Shown here in pieces: positions 8,556 to 16,121 of a DNA stretch of 64,000 nt (positions are counted from its first letter, which is position 1; the number at the start of each line of letters is the position of its first letter). Below the pieces are notes generated by a model. It was given only the letters and a program-made list of their open reading frames with translations, was not told the origin of the DNA and did no database searches. A program made the position numbers and the translations under genes. Source of the stretch: JBGPQJ01 sp963709295 (GTDB lineage: Bacteria; Chloroflexota; Anaerolineae; Anaerolineales; Villigracilaceae); the NCBI GenBank assembly GCA_963709295.1, contig CAVPVW010000003.1, positions 248,001-312,000 of the forward strand, read 5' to 3'.

Positions 8556-9836
8556 ATGGAAAAATTCATTATCGAAGGTGGAATTAAATTGAATGGGGAG
8601 GTCACCCCGGCGGGAAATAAGAATGCTGCGCTGCCCCTGATCTCAGCCTGTCTTTTGACCGAAGAGCCTGTCAGGCTGCATAATGTCCCGGCGATCGGTG
8701 ATGTCAAGGCAATGCGCCATTTGCTCGAAAGCCTGGGGGTTGAGGTGGATGACCTCGGCGGAAACTCCTGGCAAATCACCGCCAGGACCGTCAAGCCTGC
8801 GGATCTTGATCCGGACATGACCCGAAAGATTCGCGCATCCATTTTATTGGCTGGTCCCATGACCGCTCGGGCTGGCGGGTTGAAGCTACCACCTCCCGGC
8901 GGGGATGTCATTGGCCGAAGGAGAGTGGACACCCATATTTTGGCATTGAAAAAATTGGGGGCAGAAGTGACCTATGGGCGTTCTTTTCACTTCAAAGCCA
9001 AATCGTTGAGAGGCGCGGATATCCTTCTCGACGAATCTTCTGTCACGGGATCTGAAAACGCCATTATGGCTGCAGTACTGGCAAAAGGTACAACCATCCT
9101 GCGAAATGCCGCATCCGAGCCTCACGTCCAGGAACTTTGCCAGTTTTTGAATGCCCTTGGAGCGCAGATAACGGGCATCGGTTCGAATACATTGACCATC
9201 GAAGGCGTCGATCGGCTGCACGGCGGAGAATTCACCATTGGCCCGGATTACCTCGAGGTCATCAGCTTTGTCGGAGCGGCAGCGGTCACGGGAGGTTCCG
9301 TACGCATCAAGAAAGCTGGCTGGCAATACCTGGATATGATTCGGATGGTTTTCAACCGTATGGGCGTGGATTGGTCTGTCGATGGTGAAGATATCGTGGT
9401 CGCTTCCGGGCAACATCTGGAGGTTGAGCCTGACCTCGGGGGTATGATCCCGGAAATTAAGACTAACGTCTGGCCGGCGTTTCCAACGGATCTGATGTCC
9501 ATTGCCATTGTTGTTGCGACCCAGGCAAAAGGGAGTATTCTCTTTCACGATTGGATGTATCCCAGTCGGATGTTCTTCATAGATAAGCTGGTGGGGATGG
9601 GCGCCCAGGTCGTCTTATGCGACCCGCATCGTTGCATCGTCACCGGCCCAGCTAGGCTTTTTGGTGAGAAGGTGGAAAGCCCGGATATTCGCGCCGGCAT
9701 GGCGCTAGTATTGGCTGCGCTAGCAGCAGAGGGGCGTTCTCAGATCAGAAACATCGGGCAGATCGACCGGGGTTATGACCGCGTCGATGAGAAATTGCGG
9801 TCACTGGGTGCAAACATTGAACGTGCTGTTGAATAA
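8556..9836 (+). CDS. murA: UDP-N-acetylglucosamine 1-carboxyvinyltransferase, Asp active-site variant
   Basis: MurA transfers enolpyruvate from PEP to UDP-GlcNAc, the first committed step of peptidoglycan synthesis. The 426-residue protein has the substrate-binding GNKNAALP near its start (Lys22) and the EPSP-synthase-type double domain over its full length. The active-site loop reads PPGGDVIGRRRVD: residue 117 (codon 8904-8906, GAT) is Asp where most MurA enzymes have Cys (Cys115 in E. coli). The ATG at 8556 was chosen because GGAGA lies five bases upstream; a TTG at 8544 is in frame but lacks a site. A terminator follows the stop. A MurA paralogue of altered function cannot be ruled out, but the rest of the sequence is conventional. 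Confidence 0.94.
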   Translation: MEKFIIEGGIKLNGEVTPAGNKNAALPLISACLLTEEPVRLHNVPAIGDVKAMRHLLESLGVEVDDLGGNSWQITARTVKPADLDPDMTRKIRASILLAGPMTARAGGLKLPPPGGDVIGRRRVDTHILALKKLGAEVTYGRSFHFKAKSLRGADILLDESSVTGSENAIMAAVLAKGTTILRNAASEPHVQELCQFLNALGAQITGIGSNTLTIEGVDRLHGGEFTIGPDYLEVISFVGAAAVTGGSVRIKKAGWQYLDMIRMVFNRMGVDWSVDGEDIVVASGQHLEVEPDLGGMIPEIKTNVWPAFPTDLMSIAIVVATQAKGSILFHDWMYPSRMFFIDKLVGMGAQVVLCDPHRCIVTGPARLFGEKVESPDIRAGMALVLAALAAEGRSQIRNIGQIDRGYDRVDEKLRSLGANIERAVE

Positions 9837-9838
9837 TT

Positions 9839-9886
9839 AAAAAAAACCACGGTCTGGTTTTTTCAATCAGATCGTAGTTTTTTGTT
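9839..9886. terminator. Terminator between convergent murA and trxA
   Basis: An inverted repeat (AAAAACCACGGTCTG with CAGATCGTAGTTTTTT, one mismatch and one wobble pair) is flanked by A- and T-runs. It can serve both convergent genes. Confidence 0.65.
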
Positions 9887-9894
9887 TGTTATCC

Positions 9895-10236
9895 TTAATT
9901 GCTGCTGGCGACTTCGAGAAACTGGGTTAGGACGTTGCGCAACATGGGTTCTGGGAGGGCGCCAACTTGTTGATGAAGCACCTTTCCATTGGCAATGAAG
10001 AGCATGGTCGGGATTCCTCGGACGCCATATTTTTCTGCCCATTGGTTGTTCTCGTCGGTATTCACCTTCGCAACGATGACTTTCCCGTCATATTCCTTGG
10101 CAATTTTCTCCAGGATAGGCGCTACCATTTTACAGGGGCCGCACCAGGGAGCCCAGAAATCCACAACGACAGGCATCGTGGATTGTAAAACAGTCTTTTC
10201 GAAAGCAGCATCGGTAACGTTTATGGGTTCGTTCAT
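9895..10236 (-). CDS. trxA: Thioredoxin
   Basis: This 113-residue cytoplasmic dithiol oxidoreductase has the active site WCGPC at residues 31-35 (AP-WCGPCKM) and the cis-proline motif GIPTM. Length and fold markers are those of a standard thioredoxin with no signal peptide or extra domain, so it probably supplies general reducing power to ribonucleotide reductase, peroxiredoxins and similar partners. It is 75 bases downstream of an OsmC-family peroxidase gene on the same strand, and the two may share a redox-stress transcript. The ATG at 10236 has AGAGGAAT a few bases upstream. Confidence 0.95.
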   Translation of the reverse strand: MNEPINVTDAAFEKTVLQSTMPVVVDFWAPWCGPCKMVAPILEKIAKEYDGKVIVAKVNTDENNQWAEKYGVRGIPTMLFIANGKVLHQQVGALPEPMLRNVLTQFLEVASSN

Positions 10237-10310
10237 GGTTTATTCCTCTTCCAAAACAAATCAGTGGATTGTCTATCATTTGATGCGGTATTGCAGCAAA
10301 AGTTGCACGG

Positions 10311-10763
10311 TTAAAGCGACTCGCCGGGTTTTAATATTCGAAAGGTCGACCGAATCGGACCGGATTTTGAGAGGGTGCCACCTACCGAGCAGTATTTTTC
10401 CTCTGATAGTTTAATCGCCTGTTCGACATCTTTTTCCTTTAGATTATCTCCCCATAACACATACTCCACCTGGTATTCGGTAAAGAAGTAGGGATATTCG
10501 GTCACGCGTTGGTTCCCCCGAACAATAGTCTTAAATTCAACAGGAATCTGTCGTTTCTTCTTAAGAATTTCAATGACATCCATCATGGTGCAGCCGGCCA
10601 AGCCTGCCAGCAGCATTTCCATCGGACCGACACCTTGCTTTCCATTTTTATCCTTGCCCATCAGCACTGACGCGCCAGCCTTGGTTTGGGCGGAATAACC
10701 ATCGGTGCCGTCCCACTCTGCGGATATTTCCTTCCAAATATTCGTTGGTTTTTCTTCAGTCAT
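10311..10763 (-). CDS. OsmC family protein (putative peroxiredoxin)
   Basis: This 150-residue protein matches the OsmC/Ohr fold. It contains the two cysteines expected of this family, in AGCTMMDVIEIL and later in EEKYCSVGGTL, the pair that reduces organic hydroperoxides in OsmC and Ohr. The segment following the second cysteine is also typical. A start at ATG 10763 is preceded by GGAGG. The neighbouring thioredoxin gene could supply electrons, although OsmC/Ohr proteins often use lipoylated partners. Substrate preference cannot be read from the sequence. It is divergent from ftsY with only about 50 bases between them. Confidence 0.85.
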   Translation of the reverse strand: MTEEKPTNIWKEISAEWDGTDGYSAQTKAGASVLMGKDKNGKQGVGPMEMLLAGLAGCTMMDVIEILKKKRQIPVEFKTIVRGNQRVTEYPYFFTEYQVEYVLWGDNLKEKDVEQAIKLSEEKYCSVGGTLSKSGPIRSTFRILKPGESL

Positions 10764-10798
10764 GGTCTTCCTCCGATTTCAGCCGCGAGTATATCACA

Positions 10799-10807
10799 TG
10801 ATATAAT
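10799..10807 (+). promoter_or_regulatory. Extended -10 element of ftsY
   Basis: TGATATAAT (TG-N-TATAAT) ends ten bases before the ftsY ATG at 10817, and no -35 box is visible. A start about six bases after the element leaves almost no 5' leader and no ribosome site, so the ftsY mRNA is probably leaderless or nearly so. Confidence 0.55.
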
Positions 10808-10816
10808 GCCCCCGCG

Positions 10817-11725
10817 ATGTCAGAATTTTTCTCAAAATGGAAAACCGGTCTATCGCGGACCAGCAAGGCCGCCTTCGGCCGCCTTTCCGGATTACTCGGT
10901 GCAACAGAAATTACTAATCAGACCTGGGATGAACTTGAGGCTCTTCTTATCCAGGCGGATATCGGCATTGACACAGCGAGTTCTGTGCTGGCTTCCTTGA
11001 AGGATTCGGTCAAAAGAGAGGGTCTTACCAAGTCATCGGAGTTGCGGCCATTGATTCGGTCGGAGCTTAGAGCCAGGCTTGCGGCCCCGCCTCCTTTGGA
11101 TTTTTCCACCCATCCAAGCGTGGTTTTGCTTGTAGGCGTGAACGGCTCCGGGAAGACCACGACTGCGGCCAAGCTTGGGATGCGATTTCAAAAAGAAGGG
11201 AAATCGGTCCTTTTCGGCGCTGCCGACACTTTCCGGGCTGCGGCTGTGGACCAACTCCAGGTTTGGGGAGACAGACTTGGAGTGCCGGTTATAACCGGTG
11301 CCCCGGAATCAGACCCCGGTGCGGTGGCATTTAATTCCGTCCAGTCTGGACTCTCGCGTGGCACTGATATCCTGCTCATTGATACTGCCGGCAGGCTCCA
11401 CACGCGATACAATCTAATGGAAGAATTGAAGAAGGTCTATCGTGTTGTGAAGAAAGCGTTGGACGGAGCGCCGCATCACGTTTGGTTGGTCCTCGATGCA
11501 ACCACTGGTCAGAATGCCTTGAATCAAGCCAGGGCGTTCAGGGAAGCGGTAAGCGTAACCGGCGTTATCCTGTCAAAGCTCAATTCGTCATCGCGAGGCG
11601 GGATGGCTTTTGCAATTCAAAAAGAATTGGATTTGCCCATATTATTTGCCGGGCTTGGCGAGAAGGCGGAAGATCTCGTTCCATTTGATCCGGATGCCTT
11701 TATCGACGGAATTCTTGCTGATTAA
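10817..11725 (+). CDS. ftsY: Signal recognition particle receptor FtsY, variant G4 motif
   Basis: FtsY docks SRP-bound ribosomes at the membrane through a GTPase heterodimer with Ffh. The 302-residue form has the N domain (about 1-90) and the G domain, but lacks the long acidic A domain of proteobacterial FtsY. Visible motifs are the P-loop GVNGSGKTTT (107-116), ADTFRAAA, and DTAGR (189-193). The guanine-specificity motif, normally TKLDGTARGG, reads SKLNSSSRGG; the Asp that contacts guanine is Asn256 (codon 11582-11584, AAT). One base change would restore Asp. The gene sits directly upstream of prfB, 14 bases apart, so they are probably co-transcribed. Function as the SRP receptor is very likely despite the altered motif. 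Confidence 0.92.
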   Translation: MSEFFSKWKTGLSRTSKAAFGRLSGLLGATEITNQTWDELEALLIQADIGIDTASSVLASLKDSVKREGLTKSSELRPLIRSELRARLAAPPPLDFSTHPSVVLLVGVNGSGKTTTAAKLGMRFQKEGKSVLFGAADTFRAAAVDQLQVWGDRLGVPVITGAPESDPGAVAFNSVQSGLSRGTDILLIDTAGRLHTRYNLMEELKKVYRVVKKALDGAPHHVWLVLDATTGQNALNQARAFREAVSVTGVILSKLNSSSRGGMAFAIQKELDLPILFAGLGEKAEDLVPFDPDAFIDGILAD

Positions 11726-11739
11726 TGTTAGGAGGAATA

Positions 11740-12823
11740 ATGAAAGACCTTGTTGATCGCTTACTGAAGGTTGAAGAATTGACATCCCTTTTATTGGAGC
11801 GTCTTTGACTTCGTAAAAAAGAGTAATAACCTAACAGGGTTGGAGCAGCAAATTTCCTCACCTGAATTTTGGAATGATCCACAAAATGCTCAGCGGGTAA
11901 GTAAACAGGCCGCCTCCTTGCGGAATGAAGTTGAGTCCTGGCTGTCCTTTCGGCGCCGTATCAAGGATGCCCTGGAGCTTGCGAGGATGGACGACGAGAC
12001 GCTGCGTCCAGAACTTGAAATTGAAATTGCCGCGCTCGAATCTGATCTTGAGACAAGGTCATTCACTGCTATGCTTTCGGGCAAGTATGATGAGGACGAT
12101 GCGATCCTTGCGATACATGCCGGGGCGGGAGGACCGAATTCCCAGGATTGGGCGCAGATGCTGCAACGGATGTTCCTGCGCTGGGCGGATTCAAAAGGGT
12201 TTGAAACTGAGGTCATCGACACCACCGAGGGCGAGGAAGCGGGGATCAAGTCATCGACAATTGCCATAAATGGTCGGTACGCTTTTGGATATTTGCGGTC
12301 CGAAAAAGGCGTGCATCGCCTGGTGCGACTATCGCCCTTTGATGCGGCGCATCGCCGCCATACCTCCTTCGCCCTGGTTGAAATTCTTCCCCAGGTGGCG
12401 ATGGACAGCCCGGAGGTGCAGATCGACCCCGGCGACATTCGGGTGGATGTGTATCGGTCATCCGGCGCGGGGGGGCAGAATGTCCAGAAAAATGCAACAG
12501 CCATTCGTATTACCCACATCCCGTCGGGAATCGTTGTAACCTGCCAGAATGAGCGCTCCCAAGCACAAAATCGGGAGTTTGCCATGAAGGTTTTGAGAGC
12601 GCGTCTGCTGGAAATCCAGGAAGCTGAAAAGGAAGAAGAGATCGCGGTGATCAAGGGCGATTACACCAAGGCGGAGTGGGGGAGTCAGATCCGATCGTAT
12701 GTCCTCCATCCCTATCAGATGGTCAAAGATCATCGCACAAATTACGAGGTGGGCAACGCACAGTCCGTTCTGGACGGCAACCTTGAGGGTTTCATGGAAG
12801 CTTTTCTGAAACAGGGGAAATAA
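11740..12823 (+). CDS. prfB: Peptide chain release factor 2 (programmed +1 frameshift)
   Basis: RF2 releases peptides at UGA and UAA. The frame begins at ATG 11740 after AGGAGG, runs 22 codons to CTT, meets TGA at 11806-11808, and continues in the +1 frame as GAC TTC. The joined protein has 360 residues. The recognition tripeptide SPF (in RLSPFDAAHRR) identifies RF2 rather than RF1, and the GGQ hydrolysis motif is in SSGAGGQNVQKN. The shift is autoregulatory in known bacteria: low RF2 lets the ribosome slip past its own UGA. The gene follows ftsY closely and is followed by a NUDIX gene whose TTG start lies one base beyond the prfB stop. Confidence 0.97.
11796..11809 (+). promoter_or_regulatory. 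prfB programmed +1 frameshift site
   Basis: GGAG at 11796-11799 lies three bases before the slippery CTT (11803-11805), followed by TGA-C. This is the arrangement of the classical RF2 site: an internal Shine-Dalgarno at short spacing, CUU and a weak UGA-C stop. Confidence 0.93.
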
Positions 12824-12824
12824 T

Positions 12825-13398
12825 TTGAAAACCTGGAAGACAGTATCGAGAAGCGTGCTCTTGGACACAGGGAAATTCCTTAAAGGTTGAGAACCATGTT
12901 GTCGAATTGCCTGACGGCCAGGTCATCGACAATTGGCCTTGGGTGATAACCCCGGATTATGTCAATGTCGTTGCATTAACCTCTGACCAAAAATTCATCT
13001 GCTTTAGGCAAGTTAAATATGCCGTGGAGGGAACTTCGCTCGCTATTGTGGGCGGATTCATTGATCCTGGCGAAAAGCCTTTAGCTGCGGCGATGCGTGA
13101 ACTCATAGAAGAAACCGGATTTGAAGCGGGTGAGTGGATCGCCTTGGGTGAATATTGTGTCGATGCCAATCGTGGGGCGGGAAAGGGTAGTTTCTTTCTT
13201 GCGATGGATGCTGAAAAGGTTGGTGAGCCAAAATCAGACGATCTTGAGGAGCAGGAATTTGTATTCCTGACGAGGAAAGAGGTTTTGCGTGCTTTGATTG
13301 AAGGCGAATTCAAGGTCCTTTCGTGGACAGCTGCCCTTGCCTTGGCGATGATCCGCTTGAGCAATTTGGATGAAGCTGGAAATCGAAATTCGGCTTGA
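12825..13398 (+). CDS. NUDIX hydrolase (one frameshift near the N terminus)
   Basis: A complete Nudix box (G-x5-E-x7-REL-x-EE-x-GF) is read from about 13051 to 13119. It binds metal and hydrolyses nucleoside-diphosphate derivatives such as ADP-ribose or dinucleotide polyphosphates. The conserved N terminus begins at TTG 12825 (MKTWKTVSRSVLL, with AGGGG upstream) but stops at TGA 12888-12890; the rest, from VENHVVELPDG on, continues one base over. Removing one base of AAAGGTT (12882-12888), or skipping the T of the TGA, joins them into a 190-residue protein of normal ADP-ribose-pyrophosphatase length. Downstream-only translation from TTG 12907 would lose the first strand of the fold. Confidence 0.8.
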
Positions 13399-13423
13399 CA
13401 CCCCTGCCTGCTTCCCGTATAAT
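13395..13423 (+). promoter_or_regulatory. Consensus sigma-70-type promoter of rpmF
   Basis: TTGACA (13395-13400) and TATAAT (13418-13423) are separated by exactly 17 bases, a perfect match to the housekeeping consensus. The -35 overlaps the stop codon of the NUDIX gene. The leader to rpmF contains a small inverted repeat, ACCAGT/ACTGGT at 13442-13459. Confidence 0.9.
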
Positions 13424-13480
13424 CAGCCCGCTTAATCGAAAACCAGTCAACTAACTGGTGATATGTTCAAGGAGTAACGA

Positions 13481-13675
13481 ATGACCCCCCATCCGAAGCG
13501 AAAACATTCCAAGGGCCGTCGCGATCGCCGGCGATCGCAGGACACGCTGCAGTCGCGAAACTTAGTCGCCTGCGCGAACTGCGGAGCTATGCGGCTCCCG
13601 CACACCATCTGCCCGAACTGCGGTCACTATAAAGGACGCGAAGTGATCGAAGTGGAGAAAGAAAAGAAATCCTAG
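13481..13675 (+). CDS. rpmF: 50S ribosomal protein L32
   Basis: This small basic protein of 64 residues belongs to the large ribosomal subunit. The arginine/lysine-rich N terminus (KRKHSKGRRDRRRS) and a zinc ribbon with CANC and CPNC pairs are diagnostic; this is the four-cysteine, zinc-containing type. It has its own strong promoter and an AGGAG site seven bases before the ATG. It is followed by fabD, matching the frequent rpmF-fatty-acid-synthesis linkage in bacteria, although a hairpin that could stop most transcripts lies between the two. Confidence 0.96.
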   Translation: MTPHPKRKHSKGRRDRRRSQDTLQSRNLVACANCGAMRLPHTICPNCGHYKGREVIEVEKEKKS

Positions 13676-13686
13676 TCGACCACTGG

Positions 13687-13722
13687 CGCGCCGTAACAAA
13701 TGCGGCGCGTTTGTGTTTAATT
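13687..13722 (+). terminator. Terminator after rpmF
   Basis: CGCGCCG (13687-13693) pairs with CGGCGCG (13703-13709) across a nine-base loop and is followed by TTTGTGTTTAATT. The interrupted T-run suggests partial read-through into fabD. Confidence 0.6.
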
Positions 13723-13738
13723 CTAAGCAGGAGTTCAG

Positions 13739-14680
13739 ATGCCCATAAATCCAGCCGCTTCCGCGCTTGTTTTCCCCGGTCAAGGTTCCCAGGTTGTGGG
13801 GATGGGAAAAGACCTCGCGGCAACATTTACAGTAGCCCGAACGGTGTTTGAGGAGGCGGATTCGATCCTGGGTTTCGGCCTGTCCCGAATCATGTGGGAA
13901 GGGCCTGATTCTGAGTTGAACGACACAGTTAATACTCAGCCGGCTTTATTTGTTCACTCGTTGGCTGCGCTCAAAGTTTTGAAATCCTTTTACCCTACAT
14001 TTAACCCTGCATATGTTGCTGGTCATTCTCTCGGTGAGTTGACCGCCCTGGTAGCCTCAAATGCTGTGACCTTTGCAGAGGGGTTAAAGCTGGTTCGAAC
14101 TCGCGGTGAATTGATGAAAGAGGCGGGGATGATGAATCCGGGAGGGATGGCCGCTATTATGGGGCTGGATATCCCCACTTTGGATCGTTTGTGTCTAAGA
14201 GCGAGCACGGCTTATCAAACTGTGACCGTAGCCAATGACAACTCACCGGGGCAGGTGGTGGTATCCGGCCACAAACCAGCCCTTGAGAGGATATTGGTCC
14301 TCGCGAAAGAAGCGGGTGCCCGACGCGCGCTGCCACTTCCGGTGAGCATCGCTGCCCATTCCCGATTGATGTCCAGTATTCAATTTGAGTGGGATGAAGC
14401 CATTAAGCTTGTTGCGTGTAGCGATCCGTCTATCCCTGTCGTTGGAAACGTAACGGCTGGTTTATTGAATAAAGCAGATGCTCTTCAAGAAGACATCTCT
14501 GCACAGATGCAATCCCGGGTCCGTTGGGTGGAATCAGTGCGGTTCATGAGGGAACGGGGGATTGAGACATTCCTTGAGGTGGGGACCGGGACTGTCCTGG
14601 GGGGATTAATAAAAAGGATTTCGCCGGATGCGAAAGTGCTGCCGCTAGGGACCCCTACGGATTTCGACGCGTTGAATTAA
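13739..14680 (+). CDS. fabD: Malonyl-CoA:ACP transacylase
   Basis: FabD loads malonyl groups from CoA onto acyl carrier protein for fatty acid elongation. The 313-residue protein has the oxyanion segment PGQGSQ near the start, the nucleophile Ser97 in GHSLGE, and the catalytic His in AAHSRLM. Length and domain content fit a stand-alone type II enzyme. CAGGAG precedes the ATG at 13739. Other fatty-acid genes in this window, the FabH-like gene at 481 and acpP at 56464, are not adjacent, so the fab genes of this genome are at least partly dispersed. Confidence 0.95.
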   Translation: MPINPAASALVFPGQGSQVVGMGKDLAATFTVARTVFEEADSILGFGLSRIMWEGPDSELNDTVNTQPALFVHSLAALKVLKSFYPTFNPAYVAGHSLGELTALVASNAVTFAEGLKLVRTRGELMKEAGMMNPGGMAAIMGLDIPTLDRLCLRASTAYQTVTVANDNSPGQVVVSGHKPALERILVLAKEAGARRALPLPVSIAAHSRLMSSIQFEWDEAIKLVACSDPSIPVVGNVTAGLLNKADALQEDISAQMQSRVRWVESVRFMRERGIETFLEVGTGTVLGGLIKRISPDAKVLPLGTPTDFDALN

Positions 14681-14891
14681 GAGATACACTTTCCTACTCC
14701 ATTTACAATATCTCATGCTTTCGTGACATTCATCGGGGTTAGCCCGCGACGGGGCATAGTATAATCAATTTATGGCACAGCTTTATCGGGTGCGGTTATT
14801 TTCGGCACGGTGGTTAAGCGTTTCGCTCTTCCTGGTTGGATATCTGGCCAGGTAGTTTTTATTTTAATTCACGGATGGAGAGGGACTTGGA

Positions 14892-16109
14892 ATGAAATTA
14901 AGCAAATTAGCCAGCGAAATCGCTAAATCACCGACCCTTGCCCTCAATGAAGAAGCGCGAATACTTAGAGAGCGCGGTGAAGCTGTTATTCACCTTGGAA
15001 TTGGTGAACCCAAGAATAAGACACCTATCAGTGCCATACTCAGCTCAGCAGCGAAACTCACCAGCGGAGAAGTGAAATACACCCCCGCGGATGGGACTTT
15101 GTCGCTGAAAAAGGCGGTAATTAGATATACCGAAGAAAATTATGATCGCCTGGTGGCACCGGAAAATGTCATTATCACCAATGGCGCCAAACAATCCTTA
15201 TTTAACATTTTATATTCCTTGATCAATCCCCAGGACGAAGTGGTCATCCTGGCACCCTATTGGGTTTCATATCCGGAAATAATAAAAATGTGTTATGGCA
15301 AACCGGTCGTTGTTACTCCGGAGGATGGAACGTTTACGCCTCGTTTCGAGGACATTCAGCGGGCGGTCACCGGATACACGCGGGCGATCATTGTCAACAG
15401 TCCGAACAATCCATCCGGCGCGGTTTATCCTCCAGAACTGATTTCGAGGCTGGTGGAATTCTGCGAGCAAAAAGGGATTTACCTGGTCTGTGATGATATT
15501 TATCATAAGCTGGTCTTCGACCGGGTGGTTGCACATCCCGCTTATGAGTTTAGCAAGAAACAGATCGAGGATTCTCATATCATTGTTGTGAACGGGGTCG
15601 CCAAGGTCTATGGCATGACGGGTTTTCGTGTGGGCTGGGTGGTTGGTCCCCGGGAGCTTGTCCGGGTGATGACCAATGTCACCGCACAGACGACCTCCGG
15701 TGTGTCGCCGGTCAGCCAGGCTGCTGCCGAGGGTGCGCTGAATGGGCTTCAGTCCGTCGTGGAGGCCATCCGCCTGCAAATAGAGAACAACCGGGCTGTG
15801 TTGCTCCAGGAAATGAAAACATTCCACGGAGTGCGATTGATTAAACCGGAGGGTACCTTCTATGCTTTGCCAGACATGCGAGCGTTCAATGGCAATTCGG
15901 TTGAACTCTCGAAATTCTTGTTGAAAAAAGCATTGGTTGTGACCGTGCCGGGAAAGGAATTTGGTATGGAGGGGTATATTCGATTATCCATTTCCGGGAC
16001 CGTGAAAGATGTCACCGAGGGGGTTGCCCGCATCAAGTGGGCGCTCGATCCGACTAGCCCGAACGAAATTTACATCGGTGATAAGAAAATGATCCGCGAT
16101 TGGCTATAG
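14892..16109 (+). CDS. Pyridoxal-phosphate-dependent class I aminotransferase
   Basis: This 405-residue fold-type I enzyme of the aspartate aminotransferase family has the PLP lysine at 238 in NGVAKVYGMTGFRVGW, the PNNPSG motif near 171 and the DDIY aspartate-tyrosine pair near 201. Its N-terminal LGIGEP segment is typical of thermophile-type aspartate/aromatic aminotransferases (the aspC-like Ig subgroup). The likely reaction is transamination between aspartate and 2-oxoglutarate; a broader amino-acid range is possible. GGAGAGGG precedes the ATG. pckA starts 12 bases after its stop, so oxaloacetate supplied by this enzyme could be drained directly by PEP carboxykinase. Confidence 0.9.
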   Translation: MKLSKLASEIAKSPTLALNEEARILRERGEAVIHLGIGEPKNKTPISAILSSAAKLTSGEVKYTPADGTLSLKKAVIRYTEENYDRLVAPENVIITNGAKQSLFNILYSLINPQDEVVILAPYWVSYPEIIKMCYGKPVVVTPEDGTFTPRFEDIQRAVTGYTRAIIVNSPNNPSGAVYPPELISRLVEFCEQKGIYLVCDDIYHKLVFDRVVAHPAYEFSKKQIEDSHIIVVNGVAKVYGMTGFRVGWVVGPRELVRVMTNVTAQTTSGVSPVSQAAAEGALNGLQSVVEAIRLQIENNRAVLLQEMKTFHGVRLIKPEGTFYALPDMRAFNGNSVELSKFLLKKALVVTVPGKEFGMEGYIRLSISGTVKDVTEGVARIKWALDPTSPNEIYIGDKKMIRDWL

Positions 16110-16121
16110 GAGCTTGTGTTA

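Noticed and set aside
14772..14855. A 27-codon hydrophobic frame after a TATAAT (14760-14765)
   Set aside because: There is no ribosome site and no -35 box, and the region lies between complete genes; too short to support.
14831..14860. Hairpin CCTGG/CCAGG with T-run before the aminotransferase gene
   Set aside because: The stem has only five pairs and a long loop; too weak to call a terminator.
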